A stretch of DNA of 64,000 nt, from contig NC_030998.1 of the NCBI RefSeq assembly GCF_000149955.1, forward strand, positions 1-64,000, written 5' to 3'. This document shows, in pieces, positions 1-12,461 of the stretch. Made by a program: the position numbers and the translations under genes. The notes under the pieces are model-generated. The model made no database searches, was not told where the DNA came from, and was given only the letters and a program-made list of their open reading frames with translations. Every line of letters starts with the position of its first letter. Position 1 is the stretch's first letter. The stretch comes from Fusarium oxysporum f. sp. lycopersici 4287 (taxonomy: Eukaryota; Ascomycota; Sordariomycetes; Hypocreales; Nectriaceae).

Positions 1-1000
1 AATAATACGTGTATAGTATTGCAGCAGGAAGACTGTTCTTAATTGCAAAACAATGGAGTGAAGCGTAATCTTTGGTTATGTCCCTTCTCTTAGGAACTTC
101 GTCACCGGACTTAAATAAGTTTTTAATCGCCTCTTGCGGGATAATCGGTTTTTTGGATTTCTTGGATAAACGTTTTGTTATGCAACCTGACATCGTGTTA
201 GCATCCTAAGAAAATTAATATAGGTTTAAGTTGCAACCTACCGAGACGAGATTAGCCCAACAGGTGATATGCAGGTCTTGAGGACAAGACCTAACGGAGG
301 GGAGACATCGTGTTACGACCCCGCAGTTACGTCACGTATACCCTACTTTTTTCAACCTATCACTAAGGACTTTCAAGACGATCACGTCTCAGACCGTGAT
401 TGCCTATAAAGGATTATGACTTCGATTGTGATCCCTCTGTTAAGATTACGACCGTAACCGTGATTATCTAAAGATCACCTTTAGTATATAGAACACATTT
501 ATTTGCACTTTTATAGATTCTAGCTTACCAGCTATTAATAAAACTTCTTTACATTAATTAAGCCTAATACGCATTGAATCTACCATTAAGAGACGTAACA
601 CTTCGACAAGCTCAGTTTACGCCCTACGCAATCTGCCAACAATAAACCTAGCACGGCTTAGTTTATCCACAGTTGGAAACCAACCGTCACACCGTTTAGC
701 CCAGCCTAAACAAGACAGCGAGTTTCTAGGACTTTATCTTAACATGCCAATTAACCTCTCAGAAACTTATATAGCTAGCCTAAATTATTATATTCCTAGG
801 CTATAATATAGCGCACTAATTATCAGCCTGCGCATCAGTCTTTCCCCGCGTAATCTGCCAGTGGAAGCTCCACGTGCTAGCCTCTAGGCCCGCGGCGCTC
901 CCCTTACATTAACTAGCGAGGTTTGGTTTAATTAGGGCGCATCGCATTGTTCTGGAGAATCTGGGGTCCCCGGGTCTCGTGAATCCGGACTTCGGCGGCT
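1..1000. repeat. AT-rich, probably RIP-degraded repeat
   Basis: No open frame of useful length is present on either strand. The stretch is AT-rich, full of TTAA, TATA and CTAA steps and stop codons, with a few GC-richer islands. A 17-bp string, TTACGTCACGTATACCC at 327-343, recurs in reverse orientation at 16108-16124 in another AT-rich block, which suggests remnants of the same repeat family. The look is that of a transposon decayed by repeat-induced point mutation, but the family cannot be named. Confidence 0.45.
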
Positions 1001-2485
1001 GTTGTTTTGTTTTGATGGCTAGCCAATCATAATGGCATGTGAACGCTACGATAGCCTCGGTCAGTGGTACCATGTTCGGCACAATTGATGGCTAACCTAT
1101 ATGTCTATGTCGAGGCTCATCTCAATCAGCCATATCAGTAGCAATTAAAGCTCTTTTTTCGTTTTAATTGCTGCCGACATGAGAGGCTTTTACTACAGCG
1201 CTGGATATCGTTTGAAGCAAAATTTGGGTACAATTGATCGGCTGGGAAAGGAGTATTCTGAAATCATCGACATGAAATGCACCTGGGTATTCTCATCCGT
1301 TATTTGGCGTCAACTTCTACCGCAACTTCAATCTGCTAGCTCCGATGAATGAGAATGAAAAATTGGCCGCTCGGAACTTGACCAGTCTTATGAGTGACGT
1401 AGGCGCTGTCGTTCTTGCACTTATGATAAATAACAACTTCTTACCGGGTTTACCGCCTTTGACGGCGTCGAGTTTGCTGCCTTTGCAGTATATATTGCCA
1501 ATAAACTGAAATCTTCTTCCTTGTTCATTGGTATACACGGCTTAGTGAATCAAGCCTATTACGAAAACCCATATCAATTGTTCATTTTCGTAGCTAAAAT
1601 AATGGCAGCATCGAACTTGTAGCATTATAGACGGCGAGACTATCGGCAAAACCGCGATGTATATGCAGTATTCGAGCCCCGCATACATGTTCCGATGCTT
1701 GTTTGACCCCTTGTTTTACACTCTCGGTAAACTGAAAACGACCTTCTTCATCGCTCGGCACGTGCTCTGATGGTTTGTTATGCGGGGTAACAACATTGCC
1801 TGCTGGACCAGTATACTATATATAGCAACTATCGTCTTCCTGGATCCGGATACCTCCTCTTATTGGCATTCGATGATGATATGATTAAAGATCTCTCTTC
1901 TTCCAGCCAGAGACGCGAATGGGCTTCAAAAACGCAGCTGTCCTCTGGTGCAACTTTGAAGGCATGGAACGCGAATAAACGATATTTGAGATTTATATCA
2001 AAACACAAATGTGCTCCCCATTTATGGGATCCGAAATAGGTCACCTTGCGTCTCGATATCATGATCTGACGTTTTATGTAGACTCTTCAGTATGTAGCTC
2101 ACAAGCTGATGACAGAATTGGGTAAGGCCTGGAGAGGCTGTCATGATAGCCAGGAAAGTTCCATAAAAGGTCAGGTCATTTATCTGACTATTTATATCAT
2201 CAGACTCTAGAATACTACTAGTTGTGAGCGTAATTGCCGGTAGGTATATACCGCACGTCCTAGTAACACAGGTTACGGATATACAAGACACAGAAGTGAG
2301 AACGCTGATTCCTGAAGATTTTTAACTGACGAACTATATCCATGTGCTTCAAAGCTGTACAAAGCATTCCCAGTTGCGATATTCATTTAGTCCCATCCGA
2401 CCTGTGAGTCCTATTGACCTTTACCTCATTTACAAAACGTATCTGAAATGTGGGTTCTGCTTTAATTAGTTTAATTATTCATGAG
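1001..2485. other. intergenic, nothing recognised
   Basis: Base composition is less skewed than in the preceding block, but only short frames (under 90 codons) occur on either strand. None has a recognisable motif, and none can be joined by introns into a plausible product. Confidence 0.4.
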
Positions 2486-4044
2486 TTATATCTTTTGAGC
2501 ACTTACGTTGAAGTCAGTCACATCAGCGCTTGTATCTTCTGGTACCTGAATAGACTCGGTCGTGGCCTGATCACGCTTCCTGTTCCTCAGGATCAGGAGG
2601 TAACGCAACATGGCAGCCAACACCACCTGGGCCACGCTACAAGCTAGCATGACAATAACACCAGTTTGGTAGACGGGCGCCTCCCGGGCAAGAAAGGCAT
2701 GCGGGCCAATAATATTTCCAGCACAGTAAGCAGCAAAGACCACTGCTGTACCAGTAACACGCTTTGTGTACCCTCCAAGATTAGAAGACGGCATTTGAAG
2801 GGCCAGCACAAGTGAAGTCACATATGCTGTTACCATATAGTATCCAAAGAGCAGGCCAATTTTCTGGCTCTCGCGGTCAAGCTTCCAGATCAAACAAAGG
2901 CCAAGAATTGTCGGGATGTTATAGACAGCCATAATGACAGTTCGCATATTCTGGTACCTCGATGCTAGCCAAGTACCAGAAAGGATTCAGAAACGTTGAA
3001 AAGCACCTTGTGGGATGCCTAAAACAACGCTGAGAAGGGCATTGTCAACCAGACCCTTGATAATCAAAGAGCCGAAATTGGCAACACCTCCGTTGATTAC
3101 CTCGTTAACCAAGACGAAGATGGTCAGAAGCCATATTTGAGGGTCCATCAGACACTCCCAGACCTGACTCCACTTGATAGTGCGATTCAGCACACCAGTC
3201 TTTGCTAGCCTGGCGCGACCGATAAGCAAAGCTTTTTCCTCCAGACTGAAGCCCTTGCCACGCAGGATGTTATCGGGCAGCTTCCAAAGCATAATGCCTC
3301 CAAAAAGAACTGTGATGCCACCACAAATCATGAAGATGGCCTTCCAGACCTCGAAACCTTGGATCTGGCCAATGGCAAAGCTGAGAAGTCCACCAAGCAT
3401 GAGGCCGATGCCGTTGCAACTATAAAAGACGCCAGCGCGGAAAGGTTGCTCTTCACGGGTGTACCACATGCCCACGATCATCATAAAGATTGGAGTAATA
3501 GGAGCTTCGAATATTCCAAGGAAGAATCTGCATACTGCGAGGCCGGCGAAGTTACTGCTAGCAGCAGTGATCATCAGTATGCTTCCCCAAGCGAGGATGC
3601 AACCAGCAACGACCTTACCCACGAGCGTCTTCTGTGCAAGGAAGGACCATGGGTATTCAGCAACCAGATAGGCAAAGTAAAGATACTTCCAAACCAGCTA
3701 TACTGGTTGAGAGTAGTGCCGGTATCCTCCAGGAGATTAAACACAGCGCTGTAGGAGAGAGCTTGTTTATCGATGAACTGGAGGACGTAGGTGCCGGCCA
3801 TCAATGGCAAAAGCAGCATATCGACTTTCTTCACCAGCCGCTTGTTCTTGTCTTTGTCTGATATGAGTTCGTTGAGATACTCGGTTGAGAATTCATGTTG
3901 CTGGAGGAATAACTCGGACTCATCAGTACTGGAGTTTTCACCAGGGGCGATGCTTCCGCCACCAGTCTCCTCCTTGCCCAGCTTACTAGGGACAGGAGAC
4001 AGGTTGATACCAGCTGCTACTGGCTTTGAGGTCTTGTCTGACAT
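2486..4044 (-). pseudogene. ACS/Dal5-type MFS transporter, two lesions
   Basis: The product resembles fungal allantoate/nicotinate-type anion:cation symporters (Dal5 branch of the major facilitator superfamily), plasma-membrane proteins of about 12 helices and 500 residues. The start at 4044 gives a hydrophilic N-terminus, then DKxxLPLMAGTYVLQFIDKQAL, the usual first-helix region of the family. Two breaks are visible. Near 3679-3681 a run of three T (coding strand) leaves YSWFGSIF in one frame and YFAYLVAEYPW in the next, so one base seems to be missing where the family reads continuously. At 2987-2989 an in-frame TGA sits between GAFQRF and ILSGTWLAS, where Trp is usual. All downstream helices remain open to the TAA at 2486. 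No intron of realistic size explains either break. It is a recent pseudogene or carries two assembly errors. Confidence 0.75.
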
Positions 4045-4817
4045 CGCTAGGAGAAAGATATGTTTGAGGGTTGATGTAAGTATAAAAACGCAGCCCGAGG
4101 CAGATGTTGGTCTTGGAGGATGGGGCTGTAGCTTGGCGAGGTCAATGGTGGGAGCTCCAAAAGGATGCTTTATATCTAAGTTGTAAACGCTGGGTGCTCT
4201 CAACGCGGAAACGACATTATGATGATTCCGAGATACCCTGGGGTAATAATACACTCACCAGGCGGAATCAAGGTGAACGAACGTCCTTATCGCAACCCAC
4301 TGATGTAAATGTACAGATTGTGTGTATGGATACCGAGGCCCACTTTGCAGCAATGATTGGTTAAGAATGCTCGCCAAGTGACTAGAGAGGCATGTCCAAC
4401 CGTACTGATAACATCTCTATGCACTACGGATGCAACTGTCGTATCGGATCAAGCACCAGCATGGCTCAAGGTGATCGGGTTCTACATTTAAGGACCGACA
4501 TATCTCCTCCCTTCAAGGTATGGTTTCTTGGGATAATCGGAATATACCTATCTTGGCAATGTCGTGTCTTCCGCTAATAGCGGGACTGAGGAGATAAGCC
4601 TATAGGTAAGTAAATTCCTCAGGACATCGAACATCCATAACTGGAATTTATTGAGAAACTCTCTGGCTTGATTTGCTATACACATTATAGCTTTCTTTCA
4701 AGGTTATCTCCCTTTTGGAAGGAACTTACAGAGAAATACAAATTGAAGAGCCCAACCGAGCCGATATTAAAGCTCTAACACAGTAGTATTCTTTACTTAC
4801 GCCCGCTGCGGACATGT

Positions 4818-6513
4818 CTAGGCTAGGTCCAATTGCGCTTTCATCATCACGTCCCATACTTTCAGGCCCTTGTCTAGATTTACGGCCTCCACGTTCTCAA
4901 CCTTTCCTTCCGCTTTCAATTCTCTGACCGTATTCAAGCCAGTAGCGCCCCAAGTTGGCTTGTCTCCGCACAAGTACTCATAGAATGGCTTGAGCCACTC
5001 GCTTACAAGGTCAAGATCAGTCTGCTCATATCCGGCCCGGCGTCCACAGGCCCACCAAATAGGGATGTCAGAGGCATGACACATGCCAATACTGGGCTGG
5101 AGCCAGTTGTCAAGCGCCTTCGCACGCCATGAGATCCTGTAACTCAAGACACGTTCTTGAGGCATGGTCTTGAGCAATGACGCAGTGAAGCCACGAATCG
5201 TAGCGTGGACTTGACAGTCGCCGATAATGATTGACCCAATATCGGCCCACTCGTCCTTGCTGGATCCTGTGGGGGGAAGAGTGTAGTACTGCAGAAGGGC
5301 CTCGGTTACTTTCTCTGGGTAGTAGTTGTTCAGTTGCACCACGAGGCTATCGTAATCGGAAGCTGGGTTGATCATGCGGTAAAGAATTGCCTCATCGGCG
5401 ACCTCTCCCAGCATGATATCGACGCCTTGACTCGCTAAGAGTTTTCCAAATTCCCCAGAGTTTACATCAGCCAAGAAGCTGGCGTGGACAAAATCTTCGT
5501 CTGTGATAGCTCGGAAAGTATGTTGCTTCATACGATGTACGGCCTCGATAAGCGTCTCTGACGGCACGTTTCGTAGCGCATCGACTTTTTCTTGAGGAGA
5601 AAGGCCTGTTGAGATTCCGCACTCTGTAAGAAGCTCATCAACTTGGAGTTCGAGCGCAGGAGAAGACACATGGTTCGGTTGAACTCCAACCGCATTCGAG
5701 TATAAGTAGACTCTTTTGATCAATCGGTCAGCCTTGTTTGGAAGTCTGACGTCGTAGTTCCGTTGGAAGACAGCCGAATATGCACCTGCAGATAGACCTC
5801 CGAGGGAAATATCATTAGAGTTGCCGCCAAACTCTGCGATGTTCGAATACGTCCATTCAAGGGCAGCACGCTGGTCCCAAAAACCGTAGTTTCCTGGGGC
5901 CGCACAGTCCTCTTGGAGACCGGAGAAAGACATGAAGCCAAACAGATTGAGCCGATACGCAGGAGCCACGATAATGCGGGGGAATTCCTGCATGAGATGG
6001 AATGGGTCATGCTTGTTCATGTGGTTCGCCTCGCCAACTTGAAGCCAGCCACCATCTACCCCAAATAGTCAGGAAAGGAATCAATCACGGTAGGGTACAC
6101 GTGAACTTACGAATGTAGAACTGGACTGGCCAGCCGCCAGGCGGTGGGCTTTGAGCAGGTACCCAATTGTTAACATACAAACAATCCTGGTCGAAGACTG
6201 TTTCCGGCTCTGCATCGCGATCCGGGTTCGGCACCTCTGCCGCTCCATGTGCGTAGTGAGGCTGGGGGCAGACGGAGGGAAATCTCGTGTAATCACCGGC
6301 GACACCATTTGCATCATCGTATGAAAAGTCTGCTGGGAGCTTTTCTGGACGACGCCACCTCCGGTCACCAACAGGCGGCAGAGCGTATGGAACACGGGTA
6401 AACCGATGATAAGATGGCTTCTATGTTACGTTGTCAATCCTTTGGATGCCTTTAAGCCTCCCCTTGCTCGTGGTATGCACGATCGGCTTATCAGTTGACT
6501 GTACTGCACCCAT
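4818..6513 (-). pseudogene. type-B carboxylesterase, in-frame stop in exon 1
   Basis: A member of the carboxylesterase/lipase family (alpha/beta hydrolase, COesterase). ATG at 6513 opens exon 1, and a 55-nt intron (6110-6056) splices to give FYIHGGW, the oxyanion-hole HGG. Exon 2 carries GLSAGAYS, the GxSxG nucleophile elbow, a likely acidic residue in EVADEA and the His in MCHASDIPIWW. DCLYVNNW in exon 1 is the family's conserved disulfide region. The one defect is a TAG at 6421-6423, after IDNVT and before KPSYHRFTRVPYALPP, in the same frame as both sides; related proteins read through here with a Q/K/R-type residue. A 9-nt GT-AG string overlaps it but is far too short to be an intron. There is no later ATG before the HGG, so the stop should abolish the enzyme unless it is a sequencing error. 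Confidence 0.75.
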
Positions 6514-8700
6514 TGTAAGGATTGTTGTTGGCATGTGATTGCAGTGAGATTATCCCAAGAACGAATGTGGTAGCCAAGTGAAGGGTGATTGGGGAACAGA
6601 TATTAAAAACAAGAGACGGGGAGGTTTTCTAGATAATGAGAAAGCCTGTGTCTAGTGCTTGAAGTGCACGGTCTTTGCATTCATTGTATGGTGAGAACAT
6701 GGACCGACAGTAGATTATAAACTTTCGCAATGCGCTTTTTGGTCTGAAGTAGGCCAGTCGGATAGCGAACGTTCGGCTCTACGGATAAAATAGAAGTACC
6801 TTTTACGTCCATGATACTCGTGGTTCCAACCCCATCTTCTTACTCACCGGCGCAAGACCCCTCTCTCGCTGGCTATCAATTGCTTCTACTAGAGTTATGT
6901 ACGATTGAGTCCGAGACCTGAGTTATCCTCTTTGCACGGGTCGAGATGATATGAGCAATAGTTGAGTTACCATCTATCATATTACATAACTGTTCTGACA
7001 ATCAGCTAACAGAGATGATAAGCAATCACACACAATCTGTTCGATACTGAGTGATCTTCTCTAGTACTCGATCGACCTTGTGAGCGGAATATTAACAGTG
7101 GGCATGAAAAGTTGCTCAGAACGTGAAGCGCTGGTCCATCGTGGTCGTGTAAATGGTAAGAATTAAAAAATGAAGACTAGCGGGCCAAATCATGCTACCC
7201 TAGACAGCTGGGCTGTAAAATCTCCGACCATACAAGCCAACGGTAATCAAAGGTAAATTAGTTGACGTTCTCAGCCTGGGACTCGTCGAGACGGTGCGCA
7301 CGTAGATGGAGCAGGGAGGCTGGCCACGTCAGACAGTGGGTTTGAACGAAAGAACGGGTATTGATGTCGGGCGCAAGTGATAATGTCGCGGCATATCTAG
7401 CGATGCTGTTGAATCAAGATGATGCGCCGAACTTAATTCAAGAGTGGGTGCATGAGTTGGTGCCCTGTAGATCATGTCAGCTCGAGAGGTGTTGTCCAAT
7501 GTTCAACCAAGGACAGGTCGAACTGAAGGGGTTGCAAAGAACCGCGGCATCTTCAAGACTGTGCTAAAAGAACGAAAAGGATCAATGAGCGCATGCTTGG
7601 CAGGGGAGAAGTAATGCGCAGGCTCCCAAGATTTAACCATCCAACGAGCAGTGCGACTCTTGACAGTGAGAAAAGGCGACAGTACGGAAGAGCTAGCTTG
7701 GGCATAATTGATTAATGATATAGCAGACACTCTACTTTTTCGTGGCTAAGATATAACTAGAAGTCACAGCAATAGCCCGGTTTCTCAAACGACGTCACTG
7801 GGGTCGAGCAAAAGTGTTGACTCTACAGACTACGGCACTCAGACTCCAAACTAAAAAGCCATGGTTACTTGAACAGCAATGACAAGTACCTTGGCCCTTC
7901 GGCCGACAGCTAGTTTCGACTGAACCAGTCATCGTGCTCTGGACCCAAGCTCTATTGAGTAGCGAACTAACTTGCCCAATGGTCCCAGGAACATCTTTCT
8001 CCGTGGGCATAGGCCGCGCAGGCGAGATACTCCTCCTCGGGGATATCCCGCAGGCCCAGTTCACCTTCTCCACGGAGATTGTCTTTAGCTCCTTCTCCTC
8101 TCGATGTTTCTGCGTCTTGGGATGCGCGACGTGCGGCAGGGCTGAGTAGCTCAGGAGAGGCGCCAATCTGGCTAGGACAATCGGGCGCTCGGCTTCGCCG
8201 GAAGCACGTATCGTCGAGGGGAAGACATCGTAAGAATGGGAGGAAACCGTTCCTTCGGGGACGTCGTGCATGCCCAGTCGTTGCTGTAGCTGCCGAGGTT
8301 AGCGGTGTTGCAACTGACAGGGACACCAGACACTTACTGGCTACAGCAATAACGTGTTTCGCATTCTGCGACAAGAACAAGGCTGCAGCAAACGTACTGG
8401 GGCGGGATCCAGCTGTGGATGATCGGATCATGACTCCGGGGGCGACAGCCTGCTGAGACGTGATCGAGTTACTCCGCGTGCATGTCTTGAACTGCAATCA
8501 GCAACCTCGAGGGCTGATTGTTTTCCGGTTCTGACAGCGAATGCAGTTTGTTGCAGTGGACATTCGTAGAACATATGCGGTTCGTCTCGTCGTCGCAAGC
8601 ATCAGGTCTGACAGTGTCATCGCTCATATCTCATAAATCTACATCCATCAGTGAACGCCTCAGAACTCCAACCAAGAACATACCAGGAGACGATCATCAT
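6514..8700. other. intergenic, nothing recognised
   Basis: Several overlapping short frames occur between 7.4 and 8.5 kb on both strands, all with low-complexity Ser/Arg/Ala-rich translations typical of non-coding shadow frames. No start, intron pattern or domain motif supports a gene. Confidence 0.4.
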
Positions 8701-9687
8701 TCATCCACCTATCAATCGCTTCGCCAACTCATCAAACACGCCTTCCTTTATGTCCTCAAGGTCTTCATCTCTCGCGTCCTCAATACACTTCACTCTATGA
8801 TCCAGCGAGCTGATATCATCTCGTATTTCTATCATCACAGTCTCCTCCGCATCTCCCTGCTCCAATCCTTCATACTTCTTCTCCAGGCGCGCGACCTTGT
8901 CTTTGAGCTGAGCGTTATCGGCTCTCAGTTTGGCGTTGTCGGTTTGCAGGTCGTCAACCTTGGCTTCCAGCTTCTGGAGCTTATCCCAGAACTGGCTGAA
9001 GAATTCGGGATGGCTGTCTTGTCGGGGCCGTTTGCGATTAGATGGAGCGTTCGGGGGAGGTTGGGTTTTCGTCGCTTTCTTGTAAGAAGGGGGTTTGGGG
9101 GGAGGAATGGTTGTGACTTTTGCGCCGCTGCCGCTGAACATTCGTGAGATGTCATAGTCTGGGTCGGAGGATGGTTTGATTTGACGTTGTTCTACAGCCT
9201 CGCTGATGGACTTGAGCTCATCGGGCGACAGTAGAGACTGTTGGATGTAGATGCGCAGGGACGTAATGCAAGAAAGCTCGTGTATTAAGTCGAGGACCTT
9301 GCCTGATCGCGCACGCGCTGCTACAACCGGCTCCTCAACATCGCTAGGAATAAGAATGGTAATTCTGTTATCCAGTGTGAAGTCAAGGTATGTGGTCGCG
9401 TCGAAGATCTGTTTTACGGCATCGGGCGGGGTCGGCACATCGGAATAGGCGAAGGACTTGATGAAGAAGGGGTTTATCCGGAGGCATACGCCCGCCCCAG
9501 CTGGCTTATCCTTGAATCTGAAGGGGATGCTGATTTCGAAGTGCGCACCGTATTGACTCTCGGGGTCGAGTCGCAAGGTGAATCGTATCGCGTCGTGATC
9601 GGGATCGGCGGTCGCTAAGTTACGCGTGGCACCCTCCCACTGCCACTCGACGACAGCTGTTGTTTCGTTGATGGCGACGCATGCCAT
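8701..9687 (-). CDS. hypothetical protein with C-terminal coiled coil
   Basis: A single uninterrupted frame of 328 codons with a clear architecture, so probably a real gene, although I do not recognise the family. Residues about 1-180 form a mixed, probably globular domain (many alternating hydrophobics, no signal peptide or membrane segment). Residues about 195-235 are a Pro/Lys-rich linker ending in a basic cluster, NRKRPRQD, that could serve as a nuclear localisation signal. Residues about 240-290 show heptad-like spacing (KLQKLEAKVDDLQTDNAKLR and onwards), a confident coiled coil, followed by an acidic tail. This layout is common in lineage-specific Fusarium-type hypothetical proteins. 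It stands alone between repeat-rich stretches, so context does not help. A nuclear role is only a guess from the basic patch. Confidence 0.6.
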   Translation of the reverse strand: MACVAINETTAVVEWQWEGATRNLATADPDHDAIRFTLRLDPESQYGAHFEISIPFRFKDKPAGAGVCLRINPFFIKSFAYSDVPTPPDAVKQIFDATTYLDFTLDNRITILIPSDVEEPVVAARARSGKVLDLIHELSCITSLRIYIQQSLLSPDELKSISEAVEQRQIKPSSDPDYDISRMFSGSGAKVTTIPPPKPPSYKKATKTQPPPNAPSNRKRPRQDSHPEFFSQFWDKLQKLEAKVDDLQTDNAKLRADNAQLKDKVARLEKKYEGLEQGDAEETVMIEIRDDISSLDHRVKCIEDARDEDLEDIKEGVFDELAKRLIGG

Positions 9688-12461
9688 AGCGCAAGATTAG
9701 TAGACGAAATGAGAACTTACCTGCACAGCACGTCCAACAACGCAACCGCGAGGGAGATACCGAGCCTCGCTGGCGGGCGCCCAGGACCTCCAGTAGAACT
9801 GCCAGGTCGCCCCGGAACTCCAGTAGAACTGCGAGATTCCGAGTCCAGGTCGCCCTCTACACGCCCCGGTTATTCCACAGAGAGGAGCGCTCTCGCTCTC
9901 GGTGGGTATAATCCGGAATTTTATAACGGGTGTAGCGCGATGCTTGGGGTTCCCTCGAGGAGTCTTGTTGAGCGCGGGATGATGGGAGGGACGTTGCGGC
10001 GTGGAGGCGACATTGCGAGGAGGGTGAAGGGGAGGATGATTGAAGATGAAGGTGATTGTGAACGAGTAGCGTGAATTGGCGAAGGTGGAGAAGTTTGGGG
10101 CCGGGAGAAGGTTAGTCCGACCAGGCTGAGGGACAGCCTTGAGCCAAGATTAGAGGAGTCTCATCAGACACCCGATGTTACCTCCTATGGCACAACACAA
10201 AGAGCTGCAATACGCCAAAATCACCAGAATTTATCAGAATAAATAAAAACAATAATTTTTTTAAAAGAATATTGAGTATTAGAAGAGGCCATACGTCGCA
10301 ATGGAACTTGTTCCCAACAGCAATGTTCAATCAATTGAGGCCCACATACAATGCCAAGATGCGCTTAATTTTAACACATGGGACCTTAGTGGATTGATCC
10401 GCCGAATCAACCTCCCTGGTGAGTGAGTTCAGCGACGCAGCGTTGACCAACACCAACAGGCACTTGAGCCAGTGTACCTTTCATCTTCAGAAAGGCGACA
10501 ACTAGTGGAATAGGAGATGATGTTCCCGAGCAAGTGTTTAACTTAGTAGGTGGCGCCTTTGTACTTGGTGTTATGAATGGTGAGATTTGGGACCTTATAG
10601 GGAAAGGCGAGGCACAAAGTGAAAAGATTGCTATAAGATAATTAAAAGAGGTTGTTTCTAATATTAACTTTTTAAGTAGTTAACTCTAGTCTAGGCGTGA
10701 AGGCTAAAGTTTTGTAGTTGGTAGTTGCTGAGAGGGATCTGGGTGCCGTGAACCAGCCCGTTATGATGTCTCGAACCAACTAGATTGAGCTCTCGACCAT
10801 TCGGATTGGAGTGAGTTTGATGTCATCAGGGGTAATCTTCATCTTTCTATGATAACCTGTTGCTTTTGGCATTGTCGTCAGCTACTTCCGCGTCGCTCAT
10901 CTCACACCGCTTTCTCCTTTCTGGCGAGCTTACGACGAGAAAGAACACCGATTCAAGACTAAAGTGAATGCTGGGCTATACTTAACAGTCTGATAAGGTT
11001 CTCTGGAGATGCCGGGAGAGACATGACTTTGTTTCTTGGGATTGAACTTTACAGGCCGACTGAGCACGTTGCATTGGAATAGTGCGATCTGGTTGTAATA
11101 TTTCCGCTTCTTTACAATAGACTCAATTTTGGCCATACCGCGTTGACTCTGTCGTATTATTACTTCAATATATAACATCTACTGCATGTACCCGTGTCGC
11201 CCCTACTAATCAATGAATCGACATTGCAACCATGGTTCTGTTTCTGATGATCAGCTTTTGTGCCTTCCGGGAGCCACACAAGCCCACATTGACGAGGCAG
11301 ACCGTTTGCTGCCCCTCATCGGCACAAAACCCACCATCGCCAATCTGACAATCTGGCGTGTCTCTTGTCAGCCGACACGATGGTCCAGGTTGTCTTGGGG
11401 TTATTCAGAGTTTTTTACTCTAAGTATAATACAAAGAACAGCAGGCATCGGAGCAAACACGTTAAAAGACAAATCCATTGCACTGTAGTCTTTGTACTGC
11501 TGCAGGAAGGATTTCCTTATGCACTCCGCTTTAATCATCAAAGGCAAATACCTTAAATTCCTTCCTGTGTTTTGTGGCACAGAGACACACGGTTAGCGCA
11601 GGTCGCATTCAAACAAAAGGTAACCTCTGCTTCGCCGATCTTCTGGATATCGTCCATGCCGATTGGGGGCTTTTGAATGTAGGTCCGACCGTTGACATTG
11701 ATCACGACCGCTTGCTTTGCCTCTCCCCTTCGACAATTAATGGGCGCGAAGAGTGTAGTCTTGTTTTTAATGTGATTAATGCCTGCGCCGCTTTTGTATC
11801 GACGGCCACATCAGGAGATTATCTCATGGGCTTTTGCGCGCCGTGAATATAAACCCCATCACATTCATTTGGCAATCGTTGTTATTTGATGTATAGTAGT
11901 AGGTGCCAAGACGTTCGTTTATTTTGTTTCTCTTTGTTCCGCTGTAAAATAGGCCAAAGACAATAAATGAGTAAAACACGAGAAGATGGCTCTGCAAAGG
12001 TAGTTTGTTCAGATGCCAATTGGACACGTCACCCATGGGCTTTCATCATCACAGTAGGTGCGATGTTTGTTGCTGGTTTTTCTTTCAGACCAAACATTGA
12101 CCAGACAGTAGAAAGCTGCAAAGACAAACATTTGGTTATATAATCATAACGAAAGAAAAGCAAACAAGCAGGAAGCATATTCAATGCAGTTTGTTGGCCT
12201 TTCATGAACCAGTGCACTCGCCTGCCTACGTAACAAACAACAATCCACACCAAGATTCTTTCATTGAAAGAAATATCCTTCAATGAAAAGCCATTCAAAG
12301 AAAAATACTACCTTTACTGTCGCTCTGGTAAAGAGTCTCCTATAAAACCCATTCCAGATTCCTGATTCTCTCAACAATATCATCGCCATCTCTCAACGTT
12401 GTCGTGGGCATCTCTCAGCACATCGACATATTGACACATAGACATCTCTCCTCAATTCAAC
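9688..12461. other. gene-poor stretch with AT-rich block
   Basis: At 9709-10074 one frame encodes a short Pro/Gly repeat (RPGPPVELPGRPGTPVEL) caused by a local nucleotide duplication; I do not accept it as a gene. From about 10200 to 10700 the sequence is AT-rich and poor in frames, like the other decayed repeats. From 11213 to 12300 only frames under 92 codons occur, with no motif. Confidence 0.4.

Noticed and set aside
7795..8497. Overlapping 158- and 176-codon frames on the minus strand
   Set aside because: Low-complexity composition in both, competing frames on the other strand, and no splice model that gives a recognisable protein.
9709..10074. 121-codon frame with Pro/Gly repeats
   Set aside because: The repeat comes from a local nucleotide duplication; the start abuts the opposite-strand coiled-coil gene and there is no domain or conserved feature.
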